From positions 62,001 through 126,000 of the forward strand of contig NZ_FMZB01000005.1 in the NCBI RefSeq assembly GCF_900101385.1: a stretch of DNA of 64,000 nucleotides. The letters run 5' to 3'. The stretch is from Terribacillus halophilus. GTDB taxonomy: Bacteria > Bacillota > Bacilli > Bacillales > Amphibacillaceae. Positions 50,275 to 59,320 of the stretch are shown here, one piece after another (position 1 is the stretch's first letter; the number at the start of each line of letters is the position of its first letter). The position numbers and the translations under genes are program-made. The notes below the pieces were generated by a model that searched no databases, had not been told where the DNA came from, and saw only the letters and a program-made list of their open reading frames with translations.

Positions 50275-50703
50275 ATGCAAATCCGTATTTGTAAGGAAGA
50301 GGACCTGCAATCATGCAGTGATACCTTTGCTAAGGTTTTTAATGAAGCACCGTGGAATGAAGCTTGGACAGCAAAATCCGCATTATCTTACTTGCTGGAT
50401 TTCTACCAAACACCAGGGTTTACAGGTATTGTTGCAGTAGAAGCTGAAGAGGTCATCGGCTTTATCTTTGGAACGAAAAGGAAATGGTGGTCAGGAGAAG
50501 AATTCTTTATCAATGAGATGTGTGTACGATCCGATCAACAGAATAAGGGCATCGGGAAGGCTCTGATGGACTATTTGCTGAAAACAGCAGATACAAAGAC
50601 GATAACATTGTTGACGGACCGAGGATTACCAGCCGAAACATTTTATAAACGAAACGGATTCCAGGAAATAGAAAGAATCATGTTTCTTAGTCGGGAAGTC
50701 TAA
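50275..50703 (+). CDS. GNAT N-acetyltransferase
   Basis: 142 residues with INEMCVRSDQQNKGIGKALM (acetyl-CoA loop Q-N-K-G-I-G) and C-terminal ETFYKRNGFQEIERIMFLSR. AAGGAGG precedes ATG 50275. It forms a tandem pair with the GNAT upstream, from which it is divergent in sequence, so they are not a recent duplication. Confidence 0.88.
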   Translation: MQIRICKEEDLQSCSDTFAKVFNEAPWNEAWTAKSALSYLLDFYQTPGFTGIVAVEAEEVIGFIFGTKRKWWSGEEFFINEMCVRSDQQNKGIGKALMDYLLKTADTKTITLLTDRGLPAETFYKRNGFQEIERIMFLSREV

Positions 50704-50724
50704 AAAAACAAAAAAGCAGGTGCC

Positions 50725-51315
50725 ATGATGAAAAAAACAGTCCTTATGTTACTGATCGACGAGTACGCAGATTGGGAAGCAAGCTATATAGCTGCAGAAC
50801 TGCAAGCACCACATTCAGACTATCAGGTGAAGACCGTCACGCTGGATGGACAACCAGTTTCATCTATCGGCGGATTTAGAGTTCACCCAGATTATAGTTT
50901 GGCAGATACAGAGACGATCGACTTTCACATGCTCATCCTGCCTGGCGGCAACACATGGAGACAGCCTGAAACCGTGCCGGTAAAAGAGCTGGTAGCACAT
51001 TGTGCTGCAAGTAATATACCGGTTGCTGCTATTTGCGATGCTACAGTCTTCCTTGGAAGATATGGTTTCTTGGAAGGAGTGAAGCATACAAGCAACAGCT
51101 TGGAATACCTACAAGCAGGTGCTCTTGATTACAAGGGCGAGCAATACTATATCAAGTCGCAATCTGTAAGGGAGGAAAATCTGGTTACAGCTAATGGGAC
51201 CGCACCTTTAGAATTCGCCAAGGACATATTGAATTTACTTAGAGTTAGGGAAGAAGAGAAAATTGATCAGTGGTATCGATTCTTTAAAGAAGGTTCTGTT
51301 GCTTTTTCAAAGTAA
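50725..51315 (+). CDS. DJ-1/PfpI family protein (type 1 glutamine amidotransferase-like)
   Basis: 196 residues of the DJ-1/PfpI superfamily: VLMLLIDEYADWEASYIAAE near the N-terminus, MLILPGGNTWRQPE, and the nucleophile elbow IPVAAICDATVFLGRYGFLE with the catalytic Cys. The Cys-Asp dyad differs from the Cys-His of proteases. Members act as chaperones, glyoxalases or proteases. Third gene in a likely operon with the two GNATs. Confidence 0.87.
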   Translation: MMKKTVLMLLIDEYADWEASYIAAELQAPHSDYQVKTVTLDGQPVSSIGGFRVHPDYSLADTETIDFHMLILPGGNTWRQPETVPVKELVAHCAASNIPVAAICDATVFLGRYGFLEGVKHTSNSLEYLQAGALDYKGEQYYIKSQSVREENLVTANGTAPLEFAKDILNLLRVREEEKIDQWYRFFKEGSVAFSK

Positions 51316-51403
51316 ACGTTTATTTAAGTAGATTAACATAAAAAGGGACCTTCTTTTATAGGGCATCTGTATGAGATCATCTTTTAGGAAGGGGTGATAC
51401 AAA

Positions 51404-53275
51404 TTGCTGTCAAAGAGACAGATTGGCATTCTTAAATTGTTAGAACTTGGCGACAGATATACGGGTGAACAGATCGCTGGCATGCTAGGCGTAACAGCAA
51501 GAACGGTAAGGACCGATATGCGTGTATTATCTAATACATTGCCAACATTTGGAGCGTTCATCGATTCTAAAAGAGGGAAGGGGTATAGATTGATTCTGCA
51601 AGATTCGGAAGCATATAACCACATGAAAATGCAGACGCAGGAGATGGAGGATCAATCGGACCGTGTCACCAAATTAGCCCTTCTGTTGTTACAAAGAAAG
51701 ACCTATCTCAAATTAGAGGATGCTGCAGAAACACTGTATGTCAGCGAATCTACCATTAAGAATGATTTGAAAGTGTTAAAAAAGGATTTGGAACGAAGGG
51801 GCCTTACTGTTATCACGAAGCCAAGATACGGGATACGTGTCATTGGTTCTGAACGACAGCTACGAAACGTGTATCGTACATTTCTTGAAGCAGATACGAC
51901 GATACCAGGGCTTAAGGGGCAATTGTATCAGCAGCTCCGGCATTTGGTTGTTTCTGTACTCCAAGAAGAAGATACGCTGGTAACGGAGATAGGCGTTGAT
52001 AATCTAGTTATTCATATCTGGATAGCGAGTGAACGGATGGACGCAGGTTTAGTGGCGGATATATCAAAATCAGACAAAGAGCATCTTTCCAGGTTGAAGG
52101 AATATCAAGTTGCACAGAAGCTGGCCAAAAGCGTTGGGAATGTACTGGGAGTAGAACTGCCAACAGACGAAGTCGTATACATGACGATGCATTTACTGGG
52201 AGCTAAATCAGTCTCTTACGAAGACAAAGGAATGAAGGATTTTACGAAGGTAGTGAATTCCCGCATCATTGAAATTTCAGCATCATTGCTTCGGGTGGCA
52301 GATGAACATATGCAGCTCTCACTTGCTAATGATAATGAACTTCTCAGTGGTATTGCTCTGCACCTAAAACCAGCATTAAACCGTTTTAAATACGGACTGA
52401 CGATACGGAATCCGATGCTCTCTGAGATTAAACAAGCATATCCGAAAGCTTTCGATGCCAGCGTATTGATGGGGAAAAAACTTCAGGAGCTGACGGATGT
52501 GTCAATTAATGAGGATGAACTTGGCTACTTGGCTTTGCATGTCGGAGCTGCGATGGAGAGACAGGAAAGTCAGCGGGTGAAAAAACGAGCTTTGGTCGTA
52601 TGTGCAACAGGAATCGCCAGTTCGCAGCTGCTGTATTATAAGCTGCAAGCCCGATTTAGCGGCAGGATGGAAATTGCAGGCACGTGCAGCGCTGCGGATT
52701 TACAAAGACGGTCACTTGAAGATATTGATCTCATTATCACTACGGTACCGCTGCCGGAGACACTGTCTAAACCAATTATCAATGTTCATACGCTGCTTCG
52801 GGATTCTGATGTAGGTCATATTGAACGGATCATTGCAGATAGATTGCAAACCTTGTCTGCCTATATCCCGGCAGATCATATCTTTTTGCAGCTATCCTAT
52901 ACAAAGCGTGATGATGTATTACAATTTTTGGTTGCGCAAATGGAAAAACGCTTTATTGTTCCATCTAATCTGCTGGCGCTTATAAAGGAAAGAGAAGAGA
53001 TGGCCCCTACATTTCAGGAAAACTTCGTTGCAGTCCCGCATCCTATTTACCCGGTAATGGATGAACCGGTTGTGCTCTGCTGCACGTTACAGCGGCCAAT
53101 TGATTGGGGAGGCCATGAGGTACAAATCATATTCCTTTTTTGTGTGCCAAAACAATATAACGAGGGTTTGCAACAGCTTTACGAGAGCATGGTGGTTTTT
53201 ATCGAGGATAGGCAGAAAGTGAAACAGCTCATACAAGCACAGGATTTAGCAGCATGCCTCCCCCTGTTAAGCTGA
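51404..53275 (+). CDS. PRD-containing PTS regulator (BglG/LicR/MtlR type activator)
   Basis: 623 residues from TTG 51404 behind AAGGGGTGA. In order: two helix-turn-helix segments (ILKLLELGDRYTGEQIAGML; LKLEDAAETLYVSESTIKND), two PTS regulation domains (about 185-390) with conserved His such as VYMTMHLLGAK and LALHVGAAMERQ, an EIIB-like domain around 405 (VVCATGIASSQLLYYKL, phosphorylatable Cys), and an EIIA-like C-terminal domain (~480-620) with VAVPHPI His. It senses the phosphorylation state of the PTS and should activate the adjacent beta-glucoside operon. Confidence 0.92.
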   Translation: MLSKRQIGILKLLELGDRYTGEQIAGMLGVTARTVRTDMRVLSNTLPTFGAFIDSKRGKGYRLILQDSEAYNHMKMQTQEMEDQSDRVTKLALLLLQRKTYLKLEDAAETLYVSESTIKNDLKVLKKDLERRGLTVITKPRYGIRVIGSERQLRNVYRTFLEADTTIPGLKGQLYQQLRHLVVSVLQEEDTLVTEIGVDNLVIHIWIASERMDAGLVADISKSDKEHLSRLKEYQVAQKLAKSVGNVLGVELPTDEVVYMTMHLLGAKSVSYEDKGMKDFTKVVNSRIIEISASLLRVADEHMQLSLANDNELLSGIALHLKPALNRFKYGLTIRNPMLSEIKQAYPKAFDASVLMGKKLQELTDVSINEDELGYLALHVGAAMERQESQRVKKRALVVCATGIASSQLLYYKLQARFSGRMEIAGTCSAADLQRRSLEDIDLIITTVPLPETLSKPIINVHTLLRDSDVGHIERIIADRLQTLSAYIPADHIFLQLSYTKRDDVLQFLVAQMEKRFIVPSNLLALIKEREEMAPTFQENFVAVPHPIYPVMDEPVVLCCTLQRPIDWGGHEVQIIFLFCVPKQYNEGLQQLYESMVVFIEDRQKVKQLIQAQDLAACLPLLS

Positions 53276-53313
53276 TAGTTTTCCTATGAAAGAGGAAAAA
53301 CAATGTATGTAAA

Positions 53314-53331
53314 TGTAAGCGCTTTTATAAT
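53314..53331. promoter_or_regulatory. cre-like CcpA site overlapping the -10 element of the PTS operon
   Basis: TGTAAGCGCTTTTA matches the cre consensus WTGNAANCGNWNNCW in most positions, and TATAAT (53326-53331) overlaps its 3' end. Binding of CcpA here would repress the operon in the presence of glucose; the weak -35 fits activator dependence. Confidence 0.65.
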
Positions 53332-53363
53332 AGACTCTGGTATAAGCGAAGGGGGAGAGTCAG

Positions 53364-54701
53364 ATGGGCAAGAAAATGGATAAATTCACAGGTGCCTTAG
53401 AAGGCGTAGCTTATACCATATCCAATCAGAAACATATAAAAGCAATCAAGCAATCATTCGTGACCCTGATGCCGGTAATCATTGTCGGAGCGTTTGCTGT
53501 TCTAGTCGAGAATATGATCCTGGACCCAGAAACTGGTTTAGCTGCATTCCGTATGTTTTCATTCTTAGCTGAATTACAAGGGATCATGAGCGCGATAAAT
53601 TATGCGACGCTAAACTTCATTACCATTGCAGCAGTGGTTTTGATCGGGATAGAGCTTGGCAGAATCAATGGTCTCAAATCATTATTCCCTGGTTTAATGG
53701 CCTTGATGTCGTATATCTCCGTCATACCAACAACGGTATTTTTGGAGGTCGATGGTTCTTTTCAGGAAGTGGTTAATGTATTAGCTAGGGAGTTCTCAGA
53801 TCCAAAAAGTCTGTTCCTAGGCATGTTCATCGCTCTCATATCTGTAGAGCTGTTCACCTGGTTTTCCAAGATGGATAAACTCACCATAAAAATGCCTGAC
53901 AGCGTTCCATCCAATGTAACGACATCATTTGCTTCATTATTTCCATCGATTATTACAGTGACGATCATAGCCAGCTTTGGCTTTGCATTTCATCGTTTAA
54001 CAGGAATCTATTTGCATGAAGCAGTGTATAACTTAATTCAGCGTCCTTTGGAGTCGGCTATCCAAGGATTGCCAGGAATCTTATTACTAATGTTCGTTGC
54101 TCAATTCTTCTGGGTGATAGGAATCCATGGCAACCAGATGATCAAGCCAATCCGGGAGCCGCTTTTACTAGGATCTATTACTGTCAATATGAACGCTTAT
54201 GCTGCTGGTGAGGAGATCCCGAATATCATTACGATGCCTTTTTGGGATGTTTACATGAACATCGGAGGCTCCGGTGTCACGATTGGACTTCTTGCTGCGA
54301 TATTCATTGCAGGAAAAAAACAAGAGATGCGCAGCATTGCAAAATTGTCGGCAGGACCGGGTATCTTCAATATTAATGAGCCCGTCATTTTCGGCGTACC
54401 GGTCATGCTGAACCCGATTCTGGCAATTCCATTCATTATTACCCCGCTTATCACGGGAACAATTGGGTATATCGCAACGGTTATTGGATTTGCGGATAAA
54501 GCTGTTGTCATGGTTCCGTGGACCACACCGCCAATCATCAATGCATGGTTATCTACAGGCGGTAGCTGGGGGGCAGTTGTCACCCAATTGATTTGTATTG
54601 GGGCATCTATTTTGATTTATCTGCCTTTCATTTTCATTGCGAACCGCACACGCAGACTAGACGAAGGTTCCAATGATGAAAGCAGCACGAAGATAGTGTA
54701 G
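53364..54701 (+). CDS. PTS lactose/cellobiose-family EIIC permease
   Basis: 445 residues with about ten membrane helices. Starts MGKKMDKFTGALEGVAYTIS; FITIAAVVLIGIELGRINGL and QFFWVIGIHGNQMIKPI are landmarks, as is GPGIFNINEPVIFGVP, the substrate-binding region of the CelB/LicC family. It moves an oligo-beta-glucoside such as cellobiose with phosphorylation. AAGGGGGAGAG precedes the ATG. Confidence 0.93.
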   Translation: MGKKMDKFTGALEGVAYTISNQKHIKAIKQSFVTLMPVIIVGAFAVLVENMILDPETGLAAFRMFSFLAELQGIMSAINYATLNFITIAAVVLIGIELGRINGLKSLFPGLMALMSYISVIPTTVFLEVDGSFQEVVNVLAREFSDPKSLFLGMFIALISVELFTWFSKMDKLTIKMPDSVPSNVTTSFASLFPSIITVTIIASFGFAFHRLTGIYLHEAVYNLIQRPLESAIQGLPGILLLMFVAQFFWVIGIHGNQMIKPIREPLLLGSITVNMNAYAAGEEIPNIITMPFWDVYMNIGGSGVTIGLLAAIFIAGKKQEMRSIAKLSAGPGIFNINEPVIFGVPVMLNPILAIPFIITPLITGTIGYIATVIGFADKAVVMVPWTTPPIINAWLSTGGSWGAVVTQLICIGASILIYLPFIFIANRTRRLDEGSNDESSTKIV

Positions 54702-54760
54702 TGAATTATTCCGATTTCACTCATCAGACAGCTTACAGTATGGAAAGGGAGAGGTAATAT

Positions 54761-56194
54761 ATGACACAGCAGATTCGTATACCAGACCGCTTCATACTGG
54801 GTGCAGCAGCATCAGCCTGGCAGACAGAAGGCTGGAGCGGAAAGAAAGAAGGCCAGGATAGCTACTTGGATGTATGGTACAAACAAAATCGGCATGTATG
54901 GCATAACGGCTATGGTCCTGCTGTGGCGACAGATTTCTATCATCGTTATCAGGAAGATATCGGGTACATGAAGGATATCGGCCTGACGCATTATCGCACT
55001 TCTATCAATTGGTCTCGTTTTCTTATCGATTATGAGGAAGGTATCGTTGATGAGACATATGCGGCTTATATGGAAAGCATGATTGATGAACTTCTAAGCC
55101 AAGGAATCAAACCGATGATTTGCTTGGAGCATTATGAAGTGCCCGCTTACTTGCTGGAGAAATATGATGGATGGAGCTCCCGTGATGTGGTGAATTTGTT
55201 TGTACTATACGCACAGCGCGCACTGGAACGCTTTGGAGAGAAGGTGGATTTGTGGTTCACCTTCAACGAACCAATCGTCCCCCAAACACGGATTTACTTG
55301 GATGCCATCCGTTACCCGTATGAACAAAATACCAAGAAGTGGATGCAATGGAATTACCACAAATCCTTAGCTACAGCAAAGGTTGTTGCATTATTCCGTT
55401 CTTTGCCGATTAATAAACGAGATAACAGTAGAATCGGTATCATTTTGAATCCAGAAGTAACCTATCCGAGAAGTTCTGCACCACATGATAAACAAGCAGC
55501 AGAAATATATGATCTCTTTTATAATCGTGTATTCTTGGATCCTAGTATAAGAGGGACGTATCCAGAAGAATTAGTTCGCCTGCTGAAAAAACATAACATC
55601 ATGTTTGAGGCAGCAGATGCAGATTTAGCTGTGATAAAGGAGCATACGGTGGATATAGTCGGATTGAATTTGTACTATCCGCATCGTGTGAAGGCACCAG
55701 CCTATCAATGGCATACGGACACTCCGTTTCACCCTGCTTTTTACTATGATAAATTCGATCTGCCTGGTCGCAAAATGAATCCTTATCGAGGGTGGGAAAT
55801 CTATCCGTCAATCATTTACGATATGGGGATGCGGATGAAAGAGGAGTATGGGAATATGCCATGGTTTGTAGCTGAAAGCGGTATGGGTGTAGAGAATGAG
55901 CAGCGCTTCCGAGGAGGCGACGGCAGAATAGAGGATGACTATCGGATTGCTTTCATCAGAGAGCATTTGGCAGAGACGCTTCGTGTAACCCAAGAGGGAT
56001 CAAATTGCCTGGGGTATATGCTCTGGGCATTTACAGACAATGTATCGCCGATGAATGCGTTCAAAAACCGATATGGGTTAGTTGAAATTGATTTGGAGAA
56101 AGACCGGAACCGCCGGCTAAAGAAATCAGCATACTGGTATCAGCAAGTCATTCAGTCGAAGTTGCTGAACATAACGGAAGAGGAATACAAATAA
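54761..56194 (+). CDS. glycoside hydrolase family 1, probable 6-phospho-beta-glucosidase
   Basis: 477 residues of the GH1 TIM barrel: N-terminal FILGAAASAWQTEGW, catalytic acid/base in LWFTFNEPIVP, NLYYPHRV, and nucleophile Glu in WFVAESGMGVEN (in place of the more common TENG). It would hydrolyse the phosphorylated disaccharide delivered by the PTS. Lies between the EIIC and EIIB genes. Confidence 0.92.
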   Translation: MTQQIRIPDRFILGAAASAWQTEGWSGKKEGQDSYLDVWYKQNRHVWHNGYGPAVATDFYHRYQEDIGYMKDIGLTHYRTSINWSRFLIDYEEGIVDETYAAYMESMIDELLSQGIKPMICLEHYEVPAYLLEKYDGWSSRDVVNLFVLYAQRALERFGEKVDLWFTFNEPIVPQTRIYLDAIRYPYEQNTKKWMQWNYHKSLATAKVVALFRSLPINKRDNSRIGIILNPEVTYPRSSAPHDKQAAEIYDLFYNRVFLDPSIRGTYPEELVRLLKKHNIMFEAADADLAVIKEHTVDIVGLNLYYPHRVKAPAYQWHTDTPFHPAFYYDKFDLPGRKMNPYRGWEIYPSIIYDMGMRMKEEYGNMPWFVAESGMGVENEQRFRGGDGRIEDDYRIAFIREHLAETLRVTQEGSNCLGYMLWAFTDNVSPMNAFKNRYGLVEIDLEKDRNRRLKKSAYWYQQVIQSKLLNITEEEYK

Positions 56195-56208
56195 GGGGAG
56201 GAAACAGC

Positions 56209-56535
56209 ATGAAGCGAATTCTATTAGCCTGCTCAGCAGGCATGTCAACATCAATGGTTGTATCCAAGATGAAAAAAGCAGCTGAGACTTTAGGAGAAGA
56301 ATATTACATCTATGCTATTCCAGAAGGAGCAATAGAGGAAGAATTGCAAGCCCATCATGATGAAGTAGTCGTCATTATGTTAGGCCCTCAGGTACGATTT
56401 GCAAGACGAGCAACAGAAAAGCGAGCAGCGCCATATGGAATTCCAGTTGATGTGATGGATGTAAGGTTATATGGCACTGCGGATGGAGAGAAGTTATTGC
56501 AAAAAGCACTGCAGCTAGCAAAACAGCGACAATAG
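56209..56535 (+). CDS. PTS lactose/cellobiose-family EIIB
   Basis: 108 residues; the P-loop RILLACSAGMSTSMVVSKMK carries the phosphorylated Cys (residue 8). YAIPEGAIEEELQAHHDEV and VIMLGPQVRF are typical. GGGGAGGAAAC precedes the ATG. Phosphate passes from EIIA to the sugar bound on EIIC. Confidence 0.93.
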   Translation: MKRILLACSAGMSTSMVVSKMKKAAETLGEEYYIYAIPEGAIEEELQAHHDEVVVIMLGPQVRFARRATEKRAAPYGIPVDVMDVRLYGTADGEKLLQKALQLAKQRQ

Positions 56536-56547
56536 GGAGGTGCTCTG

Positions 56548-56880
56548 GTGAAAGAGACATTAGAAGAAATGCAGCGGGCAGCCTTTCAGATCATCGCGTA
56601 TGCAGGGGAAGCGCGCAGTCATTACGTGGAGGCCATGCGATTGGCAAGAGGAAGAGATTTTGAGGGTGCAAAATCTGCAATGGCATCAGGAGATAAAGCA
56701 TACAACCAAATTCATAAAGTGCATGTTTCCTTTGTTCAGAGAGAAGCAACAGGAGAAATGCTGCCGTTTTCGCTGCTTCTTGCACATGCAGAGGATCAGA
56801 TGCTATCGAGTGAAACGATTAAGATAATGGCGGGGGAGTTTTTGGCATTGTGTACAGAACTGCTTCCGACTTCAAAATAG
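56548..56880 (+). CDS. PTS lactose/cellobiose-family EIIA
   Basis: 110 residues starting at GTG 56548 behind GGGAGGTG. All-helical; the phosphorylated His is in LLLAHAEDQML (~80) and the N-terminal RAAFQIIAYAGEARSHYVEA is characteristic. Completes the EIIABC set with the neighbouring genes. Confidence 0.93.
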   Translation: MKETLEEMQRAAFQIIAYAGEARSHYVEAMRLARGRDFEGAKSAMASGDKAYNQIHKVHVSFVQREATGEMLPFSLLLAHAEDQMLSSETIKIMAGEFLALCTELLPTSK

Positions 56881-56924
56881 GCTGACGGGATTAAGATGAG
56901 GAGATAAGTTGCTAAGTTAATACA

Positions 56925-56952
56925 GGCTCAAGCATTTGCTTGAGTCTATTTG
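56925..56952 (+). terminator. probable terminator of the PTS operon
   Basis: GGCTCAAGCA / TGCTTGAGTCT stem; only a weak T-rich tail (CTATTTGC). Confidence 0.5.
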
Positions 56953-56993
56953 CATACTATAAGAATTAGCTAACTGAGTTTTCAGAATTATAA

Positions 56994-57002
56994 TGCTATA
57001 AT
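56994..57002 (+). promoter_or_regulatory. extended -10 promoter of the M20 amidohydrolase gene
   Basis: TGCTATAAT (TGN-TATAAT) 38 bases before the preferred TTG start; no clear -35. Confidence 0.5.
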
Positions 57003-57040
57003 AGAAGTGAATGAATTCTACTATCAGGAGGAATTCCAAT

Positions 57041-58456
57041 TTGCTAACGAGTCAAAATGTCTATGAGCGTATATCGGAGATCCTGAAAGGCAAAAGAAAC
57101 GAGCTGACTGCTGTCAGCGATCGAATATGGGATTTTGCAGAGACGAGATATGAAGAAGTCCAATCTGCTGAAATACTAGCGGCGACTTTGGAAGAAGAAG
57201 GCTTTGATGTGCAGCGCAATGCCGGTGAAATGGAAACTGCATTTGTTGCTAGCTTCGGCAGCGGGAAGCCGGTTATAGCATTTCTAGGCGAGTTCGATGC
57301 ATTATCTGGTTTGAGCCAGCAGGCAGACAGCGCAACAAAGGTTCCGATAGTAGAAGGTGGCAACGGACATGGATGTGGACATAACCTGCTCGGAACTGGT
57401 GCAATGGCAGCAGCGATGGCAGTGAAGCAGCTTATGGAAGAAAACAAACTGGAAGGAACAGTGCGTTATTATGGATGCCCCGCTGAAGAAGGCGGAGGCG
57501 GTAAGGCCTTCATGGCTCGAGCTGGACTCTTCAGCGATGTGGATGTTGCACTGACCTGGCATCCTTGGGATGAAAATCAGGTCTATCATGCAAGAATGCT
57601 TGCGACTTGCCAAGTGTATTTCCGTTTTACCGGTACAAGCAGTCATGCGGCATTCAGTCCGCATCTGGGCAGAAGTGCATTGGATGCTGTCGAATTGATG
57701 AACATCGGATCTAATTTCCTGCGGGAGCATATCATCCCGGAAGGTCAGCTGCATTATGCGATAACCGACGCTGGCGGAATGAGCCCCAATGTCGTTCAGC
57801 CAAATGCAGAGGTTCTTTATAAGATACGTGCTCCGAAAATAAGTGAGGTCGCAGCAATCCTGGAGCGGGTTAAAGATGTTGCCAGGGGAGCGGCCTTGAT
57901 GACAGGAACCGAAATGGAGATCCAATTCGATGCGTCATCAGCGGACTTGATTCCAAATGCCACGTTAGGCAAGCTGATGCATAAGCATATGGAAGCGACC
58001 GAAGCACCTAGCTATACAGAAGAAGAATATGCATTTGCCCAAGAGGTGCAGCAAACATTCAGTGCAGAAGAAAAAGCAGCGATACAGAAAAATGAGGATA
58101 AGATACTGTCGCGAGGCATTTTGGATTTTCCATCAGAACCAGGTTTCTTCAGAGGATCCACGGATGTAGGCGATGTCAGCTGGCTTGTCCCTACTGGGCA
58201 AATTTATGTCACCACCTGCGCATTTGCGACACCATTCCATAGCTGGCAGCTTGTTACCCAAGGTAAGTCATCCATTGCCCATAAAGGCATGCTGTTCACA
58301 GGAAAAGTACTGGCCGCATCCGCTCTGGAATTGTTGCAAAAGCCCGATCTGCTAGAAGGAATAAAAGCAGAACATCTGGCCAATCTGGATGGAGAAACGT
58401 ATCAATCGTTGATTCCGACCAATACGAAACCCGCACCGATTAAAAGAAAAAAATAA
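57041..58456 (+). CDS. M20-family amidohydrolase (AbgB/aminobenzoyl-glutamate hydrolase-like)
   Basis: 471 residues from TTG 57041, placed 9 bases after AGGAGG; an ATG at 57011 lies upstream of that site. The metal/active-site segments are FLGEFDALSGLS, NGHGCGHNLLGTGAMA, YGCPAEEGGGGKAFM, ALTWHPWDEN and FHSWQLVTQG. The dimerisation domain runs from ~185 to ~300. Relatives cleave p-aminobenzoyl-glutamate or N-acyl amino acids and dipeptides. The gene is monocistronic and sits between two sugar operons, so no substrate clue comes from context. Confidence 0.9.
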   Translation: MLTSQNVYERISEILKGKRNELTAVSDRIWDFAETRYEEVQSAEILAATLEEEGFDVQRNAGEMETAFVASFGSGKPVIAFLGEFDALSGLSQQADSATKVPIVEGGNGHGCGHNLLGTGAMAAAMAVKQLMEENKLEGTVRYYGCPAEEGGGGKAFMARAGLFSDVDVALTWHPWDENQVYHARMLATCQVYFRFTGTSSHAAFSPHLGRSALDAVELMNIGSNFLREHIIPEGQLHYAITDAGGMSPNVVQPNAEVLYKIRAPKISEVAAILERVKDVARGAALMTGTEMEIQFDASSADLIPNATLGKLMHKHMEATEAPSYTEEEYAFAQEVQQTFSAEEKAAIQKNEDKILSRGILDFPSEPGFFRGSTDVGDVSWLVPTGQIYVTTCAFATPFHSWQLVTQGKSSIAHKGMLFTGKVLAASALELLQKPDLLEGIKAEHLANLDGETYQSLIPTNTKPAPIKRKK

Positions 58457-58460
58457 AGAC

Positions 58461-58496
58461 AAGCAGACATTTCCTCGGAAGTGTCTGCTTTTTTGT
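58461..58496 (+). terminator. terminator of the amidohydrolase gene
   Basis: AAGCAGACA / TGTCTGCTT stem followed by TTTTTTG. Confidence 0.85.
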
Positions 58497-58508
58497 GCCA
58501 GTTAATCA

Positions 58509-58595
58509 ACTTGTACGTTTATGTTTGAAAAAAGAGATTGATTGTACGTACAAATTGATGTAAAATCACAATAAGTAATCAAATATACGTACAAG
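58509..58595. promoter_or_regulatory. three AraR boxes upstream of araDBA
   Basis: ATTGTACGTACAAAT (58541-58555) is a near-perfect AraR operator (ATTTGTACGTACAAAT in B. subtilis). A weaker box CTTGTACGTTTAT (58509-58521) lies upstream and another, AAATATACGTACAAG (58581-58595), downstream near the ribosome binding site. Multiple boxes allow looping repression relieved by L-arabinose. The araR gene is not in the window. Confidence 0.88.
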
Positions 58596-58609
58596 AAGAG
58601 GTGAGCCTG

Positions 58610-59308
58610 ATGCTGGAAGAATTAAAAGAACAGGTGCTGCAAGCGAATTTGGATCTCCCTAAACATAAGCTGGTTACTTTTACGTGGGGAAATGTAAGCG
58701 GTATCAACAGGGATGCCGGCTTGGTGGTGATCAAACCTAGCGGAGTGGTGTATGAGAAGCTGACGGTAAAGGACATGGTGGTTGTCAACTTGGAGGGCGA
58801 AGTGGTCGAAGGAGATTTGAAGCCATCATCAGACACAGCGACGCATTTGGTGCTGTATAAGCATTTTGAAGATATTGGCGGGATTGTCCATACGCATTCT
58901 ACATGGGCGACATCTTTTGCGCAATCCGGCAAAGGAGTAGCTGCGTTGGGAACAACTCATGCGGACTACTTTTATGGAACGATTCCCTGCACCCGGCCTA
59001 TGACCGGACAAGAGATCCAGAAGGACTATGAGCTTGAGACCGGCAACGTGATTGTGGAGACTTTCCGGACAAAGGGGATTGATCCGAATCAAGTGCCTAG
59101 TGTCCTCGTGCATAAGCATGCACCTTTCAATTGGGGCAAGACACCAGCCGAAGCGGTACATAACGCTGTTGTGCTGGAAGAAGTAGCAAAGATGGCACAT
59201 CTCTCATACCAGCTGGATCAGCATGTAGAGGATATGGACCAGCAGCTGCTGGATAAGCATTATTTGCGAAAACACGGGGCTGACGCATACTACGGCCAGA
59301 CGACTTAG
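58610..59308 (+). CDS. araD: L-ribulose-5-phosphate 4-epimerase
   Basis: 232 residues from ATG 58610 ([20 protein letters not shown]), matching the N-terminus of B. subtilis AraD and preceded by GAGGTG. Class II aldolase-type fold with [23 protein letters not shown], zinc ligands in [15 protein letters not shown] (His pair) and [11 protein letters not shown]. Converts L-ribulose-5-phosphate to D-xylulose-5-phosphate. First gene of the araDBA operon (B. subtilis has araABD). Confidence 0.95.
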   Translation: MLEELKEQVLQANLDLPKHKLVTFTWGNVSGINRDAGLVVIKPSGVVYEKLTVKDMVVVNLEGEVVEGDLKPSSDTATHLVLYKHFEDIGGIVHTHSTWATSFAQSGKGVAALGTTHADYFYGTIPCTRPMTGQEIQKDYELETGNVIVETFRTKGIDPNQVPSVLVHKHAPFNWGKTPAEAVHNAVVLEEVAKMAHLSYQLDQHVEDMDQQLLDKHYLRKHGADAYYGQTT

Positions 59309-59320
59309 GAGGAGGATTCC

